From Halorubrum salipaludis (GTDB taxonomy: Archaea > Halobacteriota > Halobacteria > Halobacteriales > Haloferacaceae): a stretch of DNA of 64,000 nt. Made by a program: the position numbers and the translations under genes. The stretch spans positions 186,001 through 250,000 of the forward strand of contig NZ_NSKC01000001.1 of assembly GCF_002286985.1 (NCBI RefSeq), given 5' to 3'. Every line of letters starts with the position of its first letter. The first letter of the stretch is position 1. This document shows, piece after piece, positions 1 through 7,022 of this stretch. The notes under the pieces were generated by a model. It was not told the DNA's origin, did not search any database, and worked only from the letters and a program-made list of their open reading frames with translations.

Positions 1-1230
1 GACGCCGCGGACCGCCTCCCCGAACGTCTCGGCGGTCCCGCGCTCGCCCTCGAACGCGTTCCGGATCGCCTCGCGCACCTGCCAGACGCCGACCGGCCCC
101 CAGTAGTCGTCGGAGACGTGACGGAGCACCAGCGCCTTCGCCTGTCGCCCGCGGTCGTCGAGGTGCTCTAAGACGCCGAGCCGAGCCGCGTAGTAGGCGC
201 CTGCGGTCTCCTCGACGTAGCCGGTCCGCCCCTCGCGGCCCTCGCTGGCGGCCGCGAGGTAGACGCCCGCCTCGGGGTCGGGGTTCCAGATCGAGCCGGG
301 CGACTTCATCTCGACGAGCTCGTACTCCCAGCGTCCCGGGACCAAGATTACCCAGAATGCGTTGCCGAGGTACTCGTTGCGGTGGACTTCGATCCGGTCG
401 ACCGTCGGGTTGTCGCGGATCGAGCCGCGGAGGAACTGCCCGACCGTGTCGTCGACCGCCGTGATCGACCAGCGCGTCGGGACGAGCCGCCGGTTCTCGC
501 CCCGCCCGAGCGCGCCCGCGGAGAGGATCGTGTTGATCTCGTACACGTCGAACCCGCGCCGGTAGAGGTACGTCATCGCGCCCTCGGCGCGCCAGTCGTC
601 GTCTTCGAGGGTCTTTTTCACCGGTCGCGGGACGTGCGGGTTCTCCCCCAGGTCGGCGGTCCGGGCCGCGGCGCGGGGGCCGGTCGGCGTCTTGATGTCT
701 TCCGTGCCGACCTCGAAGTCGAGGTCGGGGGTGCCGTCGAGCCCGATCTCCACGTCGACCGGCCGGTCCGCGATCGCGACCTCGCGTTGCACGCCGAGCC
801 AGCCGTCCCACGCGTCGTGGACGCTCTCGGCTGGACCGCCGCCGGCGCCGACCGACTTCACGCCGCCCGTCGCGCCGGCGTCCGCCACGTCGACCCCCCG
901 CGTCGAGTTGAGCAGGCTCGTGCGCCGGTCAAACACGTCGGCGATGGAGACGCCCTCGTCGTACCACGCCGCGGAGGTCTCGAACGCCGCCGCGCGATCC
1001 TCGCGGCCGACCGGCGAGAGCAGCCCGGTCGAGACGTTCGGGTAGTTCGAGCGCCCGACGAAGATGGAGGGCGAGACGCTGCCGACCACGGCGTCGTCGG
1101 AGACGTGCTCCTCGAAGCGCCGCTCGAAGGAGTCGAGGTGGTCGAGAATCCCGTAGTCCTTCTCGGCGGCGAGGCGCCGCCGCTCGGCGCGCTCGTTCGC
1201 CTCGAACTCGATGAACTCGTCGAGCCGCAT
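1..1230 (-). CDS. nreA: Nre family DNA repair protein (partial, C-terminus outside window)
   Basis: The minus-strand frame opens at the ATG whose first base is 1230 and stays open to base 1, giving 410 codons without a stop. Residues 53-69 (SPSIFVGRSNYPNVSTG) are the family hallmark near the N-terminus, and the conserved DIKTP region follows later. From family knowledge, archaeal NreA proteins act in DNA repair, are linked to resistance to crosslinking agents, and bind PCNA through a C-terminal PIP motif; that part lies outside this window. The haloarchaeal protein starts directly at MRLDEF and has no N-terminal cysteine cluster, as seen here. The neighbouring TFB gene lies upstream on the same strand, with an 82-bp gap. 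The function is assigned by family recognition only. Confidence 0.85.
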   Translation of the reverse strand, partial: MRLDEFIEFEANERAERRRLAAEKDYGILDHLDSFERRFEEHVSDDAVVGSVSPSIFVGRSNYPNVSTGLLSPVGREDRAAAFETSAAWYDEGVSIADVFDRRTSLLNSTRGVDVADAGATGGVKSVGAGGGPAESVHDAWDGWLGVQREVAIADRPVDVEIGLDGTPDLDFEVGTEDIKTPTGPRAAARTADLGENPHVPRPVKKTLEDDDWRAEGAMTYLYRRGFDVYEINTILSAGALGRGENRRLVPTRWSITAVDDTVGQFLRGSIRDNPTVDRIEVHRNEYLGNAFWVILVPGRWEYELVEMKSPGSIWNPDPEAGVYLAAASEGREGRTGYVEETAGAYYAARLGVLEHLDDRGRQAKALVLRHVSDDYWGPVGVWQVREAIRNAFEGERGTAETFGEAVRGV

Positions 1231-1312
1231 TCGTCGGCCGTTGGCGGCGCGGCGGCTTGAACGTTTCCGGCGCGGGCGACGAAACGCGCGACCGACGGCC
1301 CTCCCGCGAGGC

Positions 1313-2314
1313 CTAGCTGTGGATCCCCATCGCTTCGATCTGTTCTTGGTACCGGTTGCGGATGGTGACCTCGGTGACCTGCGCGACGTCGGCGACCTCG
1401 CGCTGGGTCTTCTTCTCGTTACAGAGCAGGGAGGCGGCGTAGATCGCGGCGGCCGCGTATCCGGTCGGAGACTTCCCGGAGAGCAGCCCCTGATCGGCCG
1501 TGGTCTCGATGATCTCGTTGGCCTTCGACTGGACCTCCTCGGAGAGCTCCAGCTCCGAGGAGAAGCGGGGGACGTACTTCTTCGGGTCGACGGGGCGCAT
1601 CTCTAAGCCGAGCTCCTGAGAGATGTAGCGGTAGGTGCGCCCGATCTCCTTGCGGTCGACCCGCGACACGTCGGAGATCTCCTCCAGCGAGCGAGGGATC
1701 CCCTCCTTGCGACAGGCGGCGTAGAGGGCGGCGGTGGAGACGCCCTCGATCGAGCGCCCGCGGATGAGGTCCTCGTTGAGCGCGCGGCGGTAGATGACGG
1801 AAGCGACCTCGCGGACCGATCGGGGTACCCCGAGCGCGCTGGCCATCCGGTCGATCTCGGAGAGCGCGAACTGAAGGTTGCGCTCGCCCGCGTCCTTCGT
1901 CCGAATCCGCTCCTGCCACTTGCGCAGCCGGTGCATCTGCGACCGCTTCTTCGAGGAGATGGAGCGCCCGTAGGCGTCCTTATCCTTCCAGTCGATCGTC
2001 GTCGTCAGCCCCTTGTCGTGCATCGTCTTCGTCGTCGGGGCGCCGACGCGCGACTTCGACTGGCGCTCCGAGTGGTTGAACGCGCGCCACTCCGGGCCGG
2101 GATCGATCTGCTCCTCCTCGACGATGAGTCCCGTCTCCTCGTGTATCAGCTCCCCGTCGGCCGTCCGGGTGAGCTCCTCCGGGTCGAAGTTCTCGGGGTC
2201 CAACTCGTCGGCGTCGACCCCCTCGACCCCCTCGGCGTCGGTTTCGGTCTCGTCGGCGTCCTCGTCCCGCACACGCTGCCGGTCGTGATCCCGTTGCCGG
2301 GTTGGCCGTGTCAT
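1313..2314 (-). CDS. tfb: Transcription initiation factor TFB (TFIIB homologue) with cysteine-free zinc-ribbon region
   Basis: This 333-residue basal factor should recruit RNA polymerase to the TBP-TATA complex. The B-reader/linker block [19 protein letters not shown] is followed by the two cyclin-like repeats (about residues 130-220 and 225-320), ending in the usual DNA-binding helices ([13 protein letters not shown]). The N-terminal zinc ribbon is degenerate. Where TFBs normally carry CPEC and CEDC, this protein has DPEN and HEET, so no zinc ligand pair remains. Haloarchaea carry several TFB paralogues, so this is probably a specialised one. A TATA-like stretch (minus strand TATATAAA, 2318-2325) ends only 3 bp before the ATG, too close for a leaderless start. 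The true promoter or start is therefore uncertain. Confidence 0.93.
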   Translation of the reverse strand: MTRPTRQRDHDRQRVRDEDADETETDAEGVEGVDADELDPENFDPEELTRTADGELIHEETGLIVEEEQIDPGPEWRAFNHSERQSKSRVGAPTTKTMHDKGLTTTIDWKDKDAYGRSISSKKRSQMHRLRKWQERIRTKDAGERNLQFALSEIDRMASALGVPRSVREVASVIYRRALNEDLIRGRSIEGVSTAALYAACRKEGIPRSLEEISDVSRVDRKEIGRTYRYISQELGLEMRPVDPKKYVPRFSSELELSEEVQSKANEIIETTADQGLLSGKSPTGYAAAAIYAASLLCNEKKTQREVADVAQVTEVTIRNRYQEQIEAMGIHS

Positions 2315-2532
2315 CGCATTTATATACTATCCAAACGGATTGACTTAAAAGTTCGTGAGAGTGTGAACTCGCCACACGGGATCGAACGGACGAACGTGTT
2401 CGGTCCCCAGGCGCGCTCTCGGCCGGAATCTCACCACGTACCTCGCTCCTCGTATTCTCACACACGGTCGGCGTTTCGACTGCCGTCCTCGGACGGACAG
2501 CCATTAGTCCGGCGGGCGCGGAGACCGGACGA

Positions 2533-3129
2533 ATGCCGACGATCGACTGCGATCCGGCGACCGCGCGGACCCGCTTGGAGGACGCCGGCGTCCGGATCGA
2601 CGGGGGGAACACCCCTCACGAGCGGTGGCGCGCCGAGCGCGACGGAGCGGTCGCCGTCGCCTACGACGACAAGGTCGTCGTGCAGGGGAGCGATCCGACC
2701 CGCCTGACGGCCCTCCTGCGCGAGGGCGGCGGACGCGCGCACGTCTACTTCGACGGCGCCTCGCGCGGGAACCCCGGCCCGGCCGCGGTCGGCTGGTGTC
2801 TGGTCACCGCGGACGGGATCGTCGCCGAGGGCGGCGAGCGGATCGGCCGCGCCACCAACAACCAGGCCGAGTACGCCGCGCTGATCCGGGCGCTCGAGGC
2901 CGCCGACGAACACGGCTTCGACGAGATCGACGTGCGCGGTGACTCCCAGCTGATCGTCAAGCAGGTGCGCGGCGAGTGGAACGCCAACGACCCGGAGCTT
3001 CGGGAGAAGCGGGTCCGGGTCCGGGAGCTGTTAACGCGGTTCGACCGGTGGTCGATCGGCCACGTTCCGCGGGAGATAAACGAGCGCGCCGACGATCTGG
3101 CGAACGAGGCACTCGATGACCCGAACTAA
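2533..3129 (+). CDS. rnhA: Ribonuclease HI
   Basis: The 198-residue enzyme degrades the RNA strand of RNA-DNA hybrids. An N-terminal extension (1-68) precedes the RNase H fold. Catalytic acids are visible as D74 (YFDGAS), E113 (NNQAEYAAL), D137 (RGDSQL) and D187/D188 (ERADDLAN), with the helper histidine H177 (GHVPRE). This is the standard type-1 arrangement, and the N-terminal extension is typical of haloarchaeal enzymes. The next gene begins 14 bp before this one's stop codon, so the two are probably co-translated. Confidence 0.95.
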   Translation: MPTIDCDPATARTRLEDAGVRIDGGNTPHERWRAERDGAVAVAYDDKVVVQGSDPTRLTALLREGGGRAHVYFDGASRGNPGPAAVGWCLVTADGIVAEGGERIGRATNNQAEYAALIRALEAADEHGFDEIDVRGDSQLIVKQVRGEWNANDPELREKRVRVRELLTRFDRWSIGHVPREINERADDLANEALDDPN

Positions 3130-3805
3130 CGACGAGCCCCCGGAGTGGGCGAAAGAGCGGGCCCGCGAAGTGATGGCGGCGGAGACCGGCGACGGGGAGC
3201 CGGAGGGAGTCGACGGCGAAGGGGCGGCGGACGCCGCCGATGGCGACGACCGCGTTCCCGACGTGCCGGCCGCGGTCGTCGACGAGGCGGAGCGGCTCAC
3301 CCGACTCGCCCGGCAGACGGAGGACGAGGCGGCGGCCGCGTTCTACCGCGACCGCCGCGACGAGCTGGTCGAGAGCCACGACTACGTCCCGCGGCTGCGC
3401 GACGAGGACGACACGCTCGTGTTGTACCCCGGGGAGTGGATGGACGACGGGACGGTTCAGCTCGACCGGATCGAGACCACCGACCGGGCAGTCGAGGTGT
3501 CGCTGTCGGGGCCGGGCGACGCCGACCGCTACCGCGAGGTCGCCGCGTACAACGACGCGGTCGCCGACGCGGTCGCCGAGGCGCACGGCGAGCCGCACGC
3601 CGACACCGCCCGGAGCTTCGCGGCGTTCATGAGCAATCATTACGTGCGCGCGGTCGACGATGCGACCCCGGACATGCGCGCGGAGTTCCGCGAGGAGTAC
3701 TTCCCGCGGAACGGCTGGCCGAGCGACGAGCAGCTGGCGGCGCTCGACGAGTCGCTGGCCGTGATCGAGTCGGTCGCGGCGGACGTGGACGGTCCCGAGG
3801 AGTAA
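3116..3805 (+). CDS. Conserved haloarchaeal rnhA-operon protein (DUF7108-like)
   Basis: This 229-residue acidic protein has no catalytic motif that I recognise. The start MTRTNDEPPEWAKERAREVM, the central block YVPRLRDEDDTLVLYPGEW and the C-terminal FMSNHYVRAVDDAT match the haloarchaeal protein that habitually follows rnhA. The ATG lies inside the last codons of rnhA (14-bp overlap), which implies translational coupling and a shared role in hybrid removal or replication. That role is inference. There is no signal peptide or membrane segment. Residues 22-45 are a low-complexity acidic stretch. Confidence 0.85.
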   Translation: MTRTNDEPPEWAKERAREVMAAETGDGEPEGVDGEGAADAADGDDRVPDVPAAVVDEAERLTRLARQTEDEAAAAFYRDRRDELVESHDYVPRLRDEDDTLVLYPGEWMDDGTVQLDRIETTDRAVEVSLSGPGDADRYREVAAYNDAVADAVAEAHGEPHADTARSFAAFMSNHYVRAVDDATPDMRAEFREEYFPRNGWPSDEQLAALDESLAVIESVAADVDGPEE

Positions 3806-3839
3806 CGGGCGACGAGGCCGCCGCTAGCCGTGCGAGCGT

Positions 3840-3857
3840 GCGCGGCTTTCGCCGCGC
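3840..3857. terminator. GC hairpin between convergent genes
   Basis: GCGCGGC and GCCGCGC form a perfect 7-bp stem with a TTTC loop, in the 105-bp gap between two convergent genes. It is a plausible bidirectional transcript end, but no clear poly-T tract follows it. Confidence 0.35.
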
Positions 3858-3910
3858 GCGTGTGCCAAAAGTGTTGGTCGCCGCCCGGGACGCCCGTGAC
3901 GCGGTCGTCG

Positions 3911-4270
3911 TTACTCGCCGAGCAGGGCGCGGACCTCGTCCGCGCGCTCCTCGTCGGTGACGAACCGGTCGAGGACCCACTCCAGCTGGCCGAGAACGGC
4001 GTCGTGGCCCGCCTCGGTGAGCTCGTACTGGTTGGTTCGCTTGTCGAGCTCGCTCTTCTCGACGAGCCCGTCCTCGACGAGGTCGTCGAGGTTCGGGTAG
4101 AGCCGCCCGTGGTTCACCTCGGAGCCGTAGTACGACTCGAGCTCCCGCTTGATCGCGAGCCCGTACATCGGCTCCTCCGCGAGGATCGCGAGGATGTTCT
4201 GTTGAAACGCCGTCAGGTCCGCCGCCGTCCGTGTCGTCGGGTCATCAGTGACTGATTGTGCCTCTGACAT
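3911..4270 (-). CDS. PadR-family winged-helix transcriptional regulator
   Basis: The protein has 119 residues from the chosen start MSEAQSV. The HTH and wing are clear: FQQNILAILAEEPMYGLAIK, then NHGRLYPNLDDLVEDGLVEK, then YELTEAGHDAVL. An upstream in-frame extension is open, but a TATA element (minus strand, about 4292-4298) sits 25 bp before the ATG at 4270. That fits a leaderless transcript and decides the start. A perfect palindrome overlaps this promoter (listed separately), suggesting autoregulation. PadR proteins are usually ligand-responsive repressors of efflux or stress genes; the target here is not evident. Confidence 0.88.
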   Translation of the reverse strand: MSEAQSVTDDPTTRTAADLTAFQQNILAILAEEPMYGLAIKRELESYYGSEVNHGRLYPNLDDLVEDGLVEKSELDKRTNQYELTEAGHDAVLGQLEWVLDRFVTDEERADEVRALLGE

Positions 4271-4297
4271 AGTTAGGTGGAAGGTGCCCGAACTTAT

Positions 4298-4313
4298 AAC
4301 CTTTCTCAAGGTT
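4298..4313. promoter_or_regulatory. Palindrome at the PadR promoter (candidate operator)
   Basis: AACCTT-TCTC-AAGGTT is a perfect 6-bp inverted repeat with a 4-nt centre, abutting and partly overlapping the TATA region of the PadR-like gene. A dimeric wHTH protein binding here would block TFB/TBP access. This is inferred from position and symmetry. Confidence 0.5.
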
Positions 4314-4704
4314 CACGAACGTTTTAATACTTCATCACGAGTAAATCCGGAAAATCGAGCCGTTACCGGTGAGAGCGGTGGCAAACACACCGATCCGGCG
4401 GAACGTCGTTCCCGAGCGATCTCCGGCTTCAGCCGGGGATACACGACAGATCGTCGACGGAATCGGGATCTTCGGGCCGAATGTGTCACCCGATATATCG
4501 GAGGATCTCGCCGGAAGACGCGCCTCGCCGAAAAGCGAAGACGACCGAACGATCAGGAGTGACGGGGAGAAACCAGTCGTCGAGGCGGACGACAGATCGA
4601 GGCGGGCAACGGAGGGAGGCGGGCAACGGAGAGAGGCGGTAGCGTCGGTCGCCGCGGCGGGAACCCGAAAGGACTTTGCGACCGATGGACGGAGTACCCC
4701 GTAC
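4314..4704. other. Non-coding gap upstream of pyrophosphatase
   Basis: This 391-bp stretch holds no gene I can support. The pyrophosphatase frame is open through most of it, but the sequence looks unlike the family. A 16-bp direct repeat (GAGGCGGGCAACGGAG at 4599-4614 and 4616-4631, period 17) is the only obvious structure. No strong TATA box for the downstream gene is visible. Confidence 0.5.
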
Positions 4705-5238
4705 ATGGCCAACCTCTGGGAAGATCTCGAGACGGGACCGAACGCGCCGGACGAGATCTACGCCGTCGTGGAGTGTCTCAAAGGCGAGCGGAACAAGTAC
4801 GAGTACGACAAGGACATCCCCGGCGTCGTCCTCGACCGCGTACTCCACTCGAACGTCCACTACCCGTACGACTACGGCTTCATCCCGCAGTCGTACTACG
4901 ACGACGAGGACCCCTTCGACGTGATGGTGCTCGTCGAGGACCAGACGTTCCCCGGCTGCGTGATCGAGGCCCGCCCCGTCGCGCTGATGAAGATGGACGA
5001 CGACGGCGAGCAGGACGACAAGGTGATCGCGGTGCCCACGGAGGACCCGCGGTTCGACCACATCGACGACCTCGAGGACATCCCCCAGCAGATCCGCGAC
5101 GAGATTGACGAGTTCTTCTCGACGTACAAGAACCTCGAAGCGGGCAAGGAAGTCGAGACCCTCGGCTGGGAGGACAAAGCGGCCGCAAAGGACGCGATCG
5201 AACACGCGCAGGACCTGTACGACGAGAATTTCCAGTAG
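4705..5238 (+). CDS. ppa: Inorganic pyrophosphatase, family I
   Basis: This 177-residue soluble enzyme hydrolyses pyrophosphate and pulls biosynthetic reactions forward. The start MANLWEDLETGPNAPDEIYA is the normal family N-terminus, so the long upstream open extension is rejected. The family I signature DEDPFDV is present at about residues 69-75. It is followed by the catalytic/metal region EDPRFDHIDDL and the C-terminal helix region LGWEDKAAAKDAI. The length is normal. It is a stand-alone gene. Confidence 0.95.
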   Translation: MANLWEDLETGPNAPDEIYAVVECLKGERNKYEYDKDIPGVVLDRVLHSNVHYPYDYGFIPQSYYDDEDPFDVMVLVEDQTFPGCVIEARPVALMKMDDDGEQDDKVIAVPTEDPRFDHIDDLEDIPQQIRDEIDEFFSTYKNLEAGKEVETLGWEDKAAAKDAIEHAQDLYDENFQ

Positions 5239-5367
5239 ACGGAGGGCGGGTCGGACGGCTCCGACTCCCCGCGACCCATAACCGTTGGGCATACCCACCC
5301 GCACCGGGGATGCGTTATGCCCATGGGTAATTTTTAGAGAGTGGGTCGCCTACGTACGGATAGAGCC

Positions 5368-5481
5368 ATGAGCGCACACAGCCAGCCGTCCGTCGGCATC
5401 GATCACCCGACGGTCGTCCCCGCCAACTTCGATCCCGACGACGAGTCCGACGACGCTTCCGAGGACGGAGCGGATACGTAG
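5368..5481 (+). CDS. Small acidic peptide of 37 residues
   Basis: ATG at 5368 to TAG at 5481 encodes MSAHSQPSVGIDHPTVVPAN followed by 17 mostly acidic residues. It sits in a 300-bp gap between ppa and a convergent regulator gene. Upstream are a T/A-rich stretch (AATTTTTAGAG, about 5328-5338) and two inverted TGGGCAT motifs (about 5286-5292 and 5316-5322) that could be a promoter and operator. The acidic composition is typical of a haloarchaeal protein, but I recognise no family. It may be real or a chance frame. Confidence 0.45.
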   Translation: MSAHSQPSVGIDHPTVVPANFDPDDESDDASEDGADT

Positions 5482-5541
5482 CGACGACGACACGCATCCG
5501 ACGTCGGCGCGTAGCCGACATCCGCACGTAGCGACGCTGAA

Positions 5542-6339
5542 TCAGGCGTTCTCGACGACCGCGGAGAGGCATTGCGCTTCGGCGACGAACGACTCGAACC
5601 GCTCGTCGACCCACTCGACCACGGCCTGATCGGTCGATTCGAGCACGCAGCGGGGGTTGTTTCTGCGGTCGTAGGCGGTCACGCACGCGAGGTCGTCGTA
5701 CCGGAAGATCCCGTACTCGAGCGGCTCCGGGGAGACGTACACCGTCGCGCCGTCGTCGTGGAGCGCCCGGTCGGTCGCGGGGCCGAACTCCGCGATCGAC
5801 TCCTCGACCACGTCGCGGTCGATAATGAGCTCGATCTCGGCGCCGCCGTCGAGCGCCTCCGCGGCCGCGTCGTTGAACTGCTGGATGACGACGGGCGAGA
5901 CCGCGCGGATCTCCGAGCCGCGCCCCTCGTGCAGCAGTTCGGTGAGTCGGTCGACCGCGGCGAGGGGGTTGCGGTCGGCCGCGACGGTCAGCTCCCCGGC
6001 GTCGATCGCCGCGGGCGGGAAGTCGGCGCCGACGCGCTCGAGGTCGGCGGCGAACCGCCCGTACCGGTCCGCGACCTCGACCTCGTCGAGCAGCGCCTCG
6101 TACGCGTCGTGGACCCGTTTCCCGGTCGGCGTCACGTGGTAGGCCGCGCCGCGCTTGACGACCCAGTCACGCTCGCGGAACCCGGAGAGGATGCGCTGAA
6201 CCGTCGTCCGCGTGGCGTCGACCGCGTCCGTGAGCCCCGCCGGGCGGCGCGGTTCCTCTCGGATCGCCCGGAGCATCGCGACCCGGACGGGCGACCCGGC
6301 GAGGTACTGTGCGCCGTCGTGTCCGTCGTCGACCGTCAT
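5542..6339 (-). CDS. FilR1/TrmB-like helix-turn-helix transcriptional regulator
   Basis: The protein has 265 residues from the chosen start MTVDDGHDG; an ATG eight codons upstream is also possible. The N-terminal winged helix (YLAGSPVRVAMLRAI, then DATRTTVQRILSGFRERDWV) is followed by a middle/effector domain containing EIRAVSPVVIQQF and IELIIDRDVVE. These are typical of the haloarchaeal regulators that pair a wHTH with the FilR1 (methanogenesis-regulator) middle domain. Such proteins are thought to sense small molecules. The sequence just upstream of the start (about 6365-6384) contains an imperfect inverted repeat around GTACG/CGTAC. The regulon is unknown. Confidence 0.85.
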   Translation of the reverse strand: MTVDDGHDGAQYLAGSPVRVAMLRAIREEPRRPAGLTDAVDATRTTVQRILSGFRERDWVVKRGAAYHVTPTGKRVHDAYEALLDEVEVADRYGRFAADLERVGADFPPAAIDAGELTVAADRNPLAAVDRLTELLHEGRGSEIRAVSPVVIQQFNDAAAEALDGGAEIELIIDRDVVEESIAEFGPATDRALHDDGATVYVSPEPLEYGIFRYDDLACVTAYDRRNNPRCVLESTDQAVVEWVDERFESFVAEAQCLSAVVENA

Positions 6340-6433
6340 CGTCTGAGACGCGTGTACGAACACCGTACGGTTAATCGTACCGCGTCACACGCCTGCAAGG
6401 CGGCGTGCGGCGTCGTTCGGGCTCGCAACCACC

Positions 6434-6682
6434 TCACGGCCGGTACCGGAACGAGACGACGGTCCCGATGGTGTCCTCGCCGTCGATGGCCTCGGTGGTG
6501 ACCGTCGCGGCGACGACCGCGTCCGCGCCGAGCGCCTCCTCGATCACCGCGGTGAGCGCGTCGGGGTCGGCACCCTCCTGGAGCACCGGTACCCGAACCT
6601 GTCGCCGGTTGACGGCGACGTCGCCGAGGTCGTAGTCGGTGTGCTCGAACGCGTCGCGGATCGCGGCGTGAACGTTGGTCAT
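6434..6682 (-). CDS. Conserved haloarchaeal hypothetical protein (82 aa)
   Basis: The protein begins MTNVHAAIRDAFEHTDYDLG and ends in DTIGTVVSFRYRP. An alternating helix/strand pattern suggests a small alpha/beta fold. No catalytic motif, signal peptide or membrane segment is visible. It resembles short uncharacterised proteins of haloarchaea. It is transcribed toward the FilR1-like gene and may share a transcript with it (94-bp gap). No function is assigned. Confidence 0.75.
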   Translation of the reverse strand: MTNVHAAIRDAFEHTDYDLGDVAVNRRQVRVPVLQEGADPDALTAVIEEALGADAVVAATVTTEAIDGEDTIGTVVSFRYRP

Positions 6683-6890
6683 ACGTCCACCTCCGCCGGG
6701 GAGGCTGAAAAAACGGTGGGGCGACCCCCGAAACTGGCATCAGGGCGGCGGTTGTCGATGGTGACGGAGTGGCTGAGGTGCGAACGTTGTGCGCTGAGAT
6801 ATTAATTTATTATTTATGAGTATTTAAATATGTGAAAATAGTTGCCGCAAAACGGTATTGATGTTAATATCACGCGATATTTTGTGCAAT

Positions 6891-7022
6891 ATGCACGAAA
6901 GTGTTGCAGACTACGTGGCAGAGCACCCGAAGATGGCCGGCGTCCTGTTCACCGCGCTGTTGCTGATGACGCAGGCGGCGCCCGCGGCGGCGAACGTTGG
7001 CGGTGCAAACCCAGGCCCCTAA
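6891..7022 (+). CDS. 43-residue peptide with hydrophobic segment, DUF7503-like
   Basis: ATG at 6891 to TAA at 7020-7022 encodes 43 residues. A polar head (HESVADYVAEHPKM) precedes a hydrophobic stretch (AGVLFTALLLMTQAAPAAA) and a Gly/Asn/Pro tail (NVGGANPGP). This pattern (xxVxxYLAEHPKM-hydrophobic-GP) is recurrent in tiny haloarchaeal proteins, which I recall as DUF7503. The upstream 100 bp are very AT-rich and supply promoter-like TTTAAATA and TTAATATC elements. Its stop codon overlaps the stop codon of the convergent CHAT protease gene. The hydrophobic part could be a signal or membrane segment. Function is unknown. Confidence 0.75.
   Translation: MHESVADYVAEHPKMAGVLFTALLLMTQAAPAAANVGGANPGP

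Noticed and set aside
2318-2325. Leaderless TATA box for TFB
   Set aside because: It ends three bases before the ATG, too close for the TATA-to-start spacing seen elsewhere in the window.
4369-4704. N-terminal extension of the pyrophosphatase
   Set aside because: The frame is open but unlike the family; the enzyme starts at MANLWED, and the extension contains a short direct repeat.
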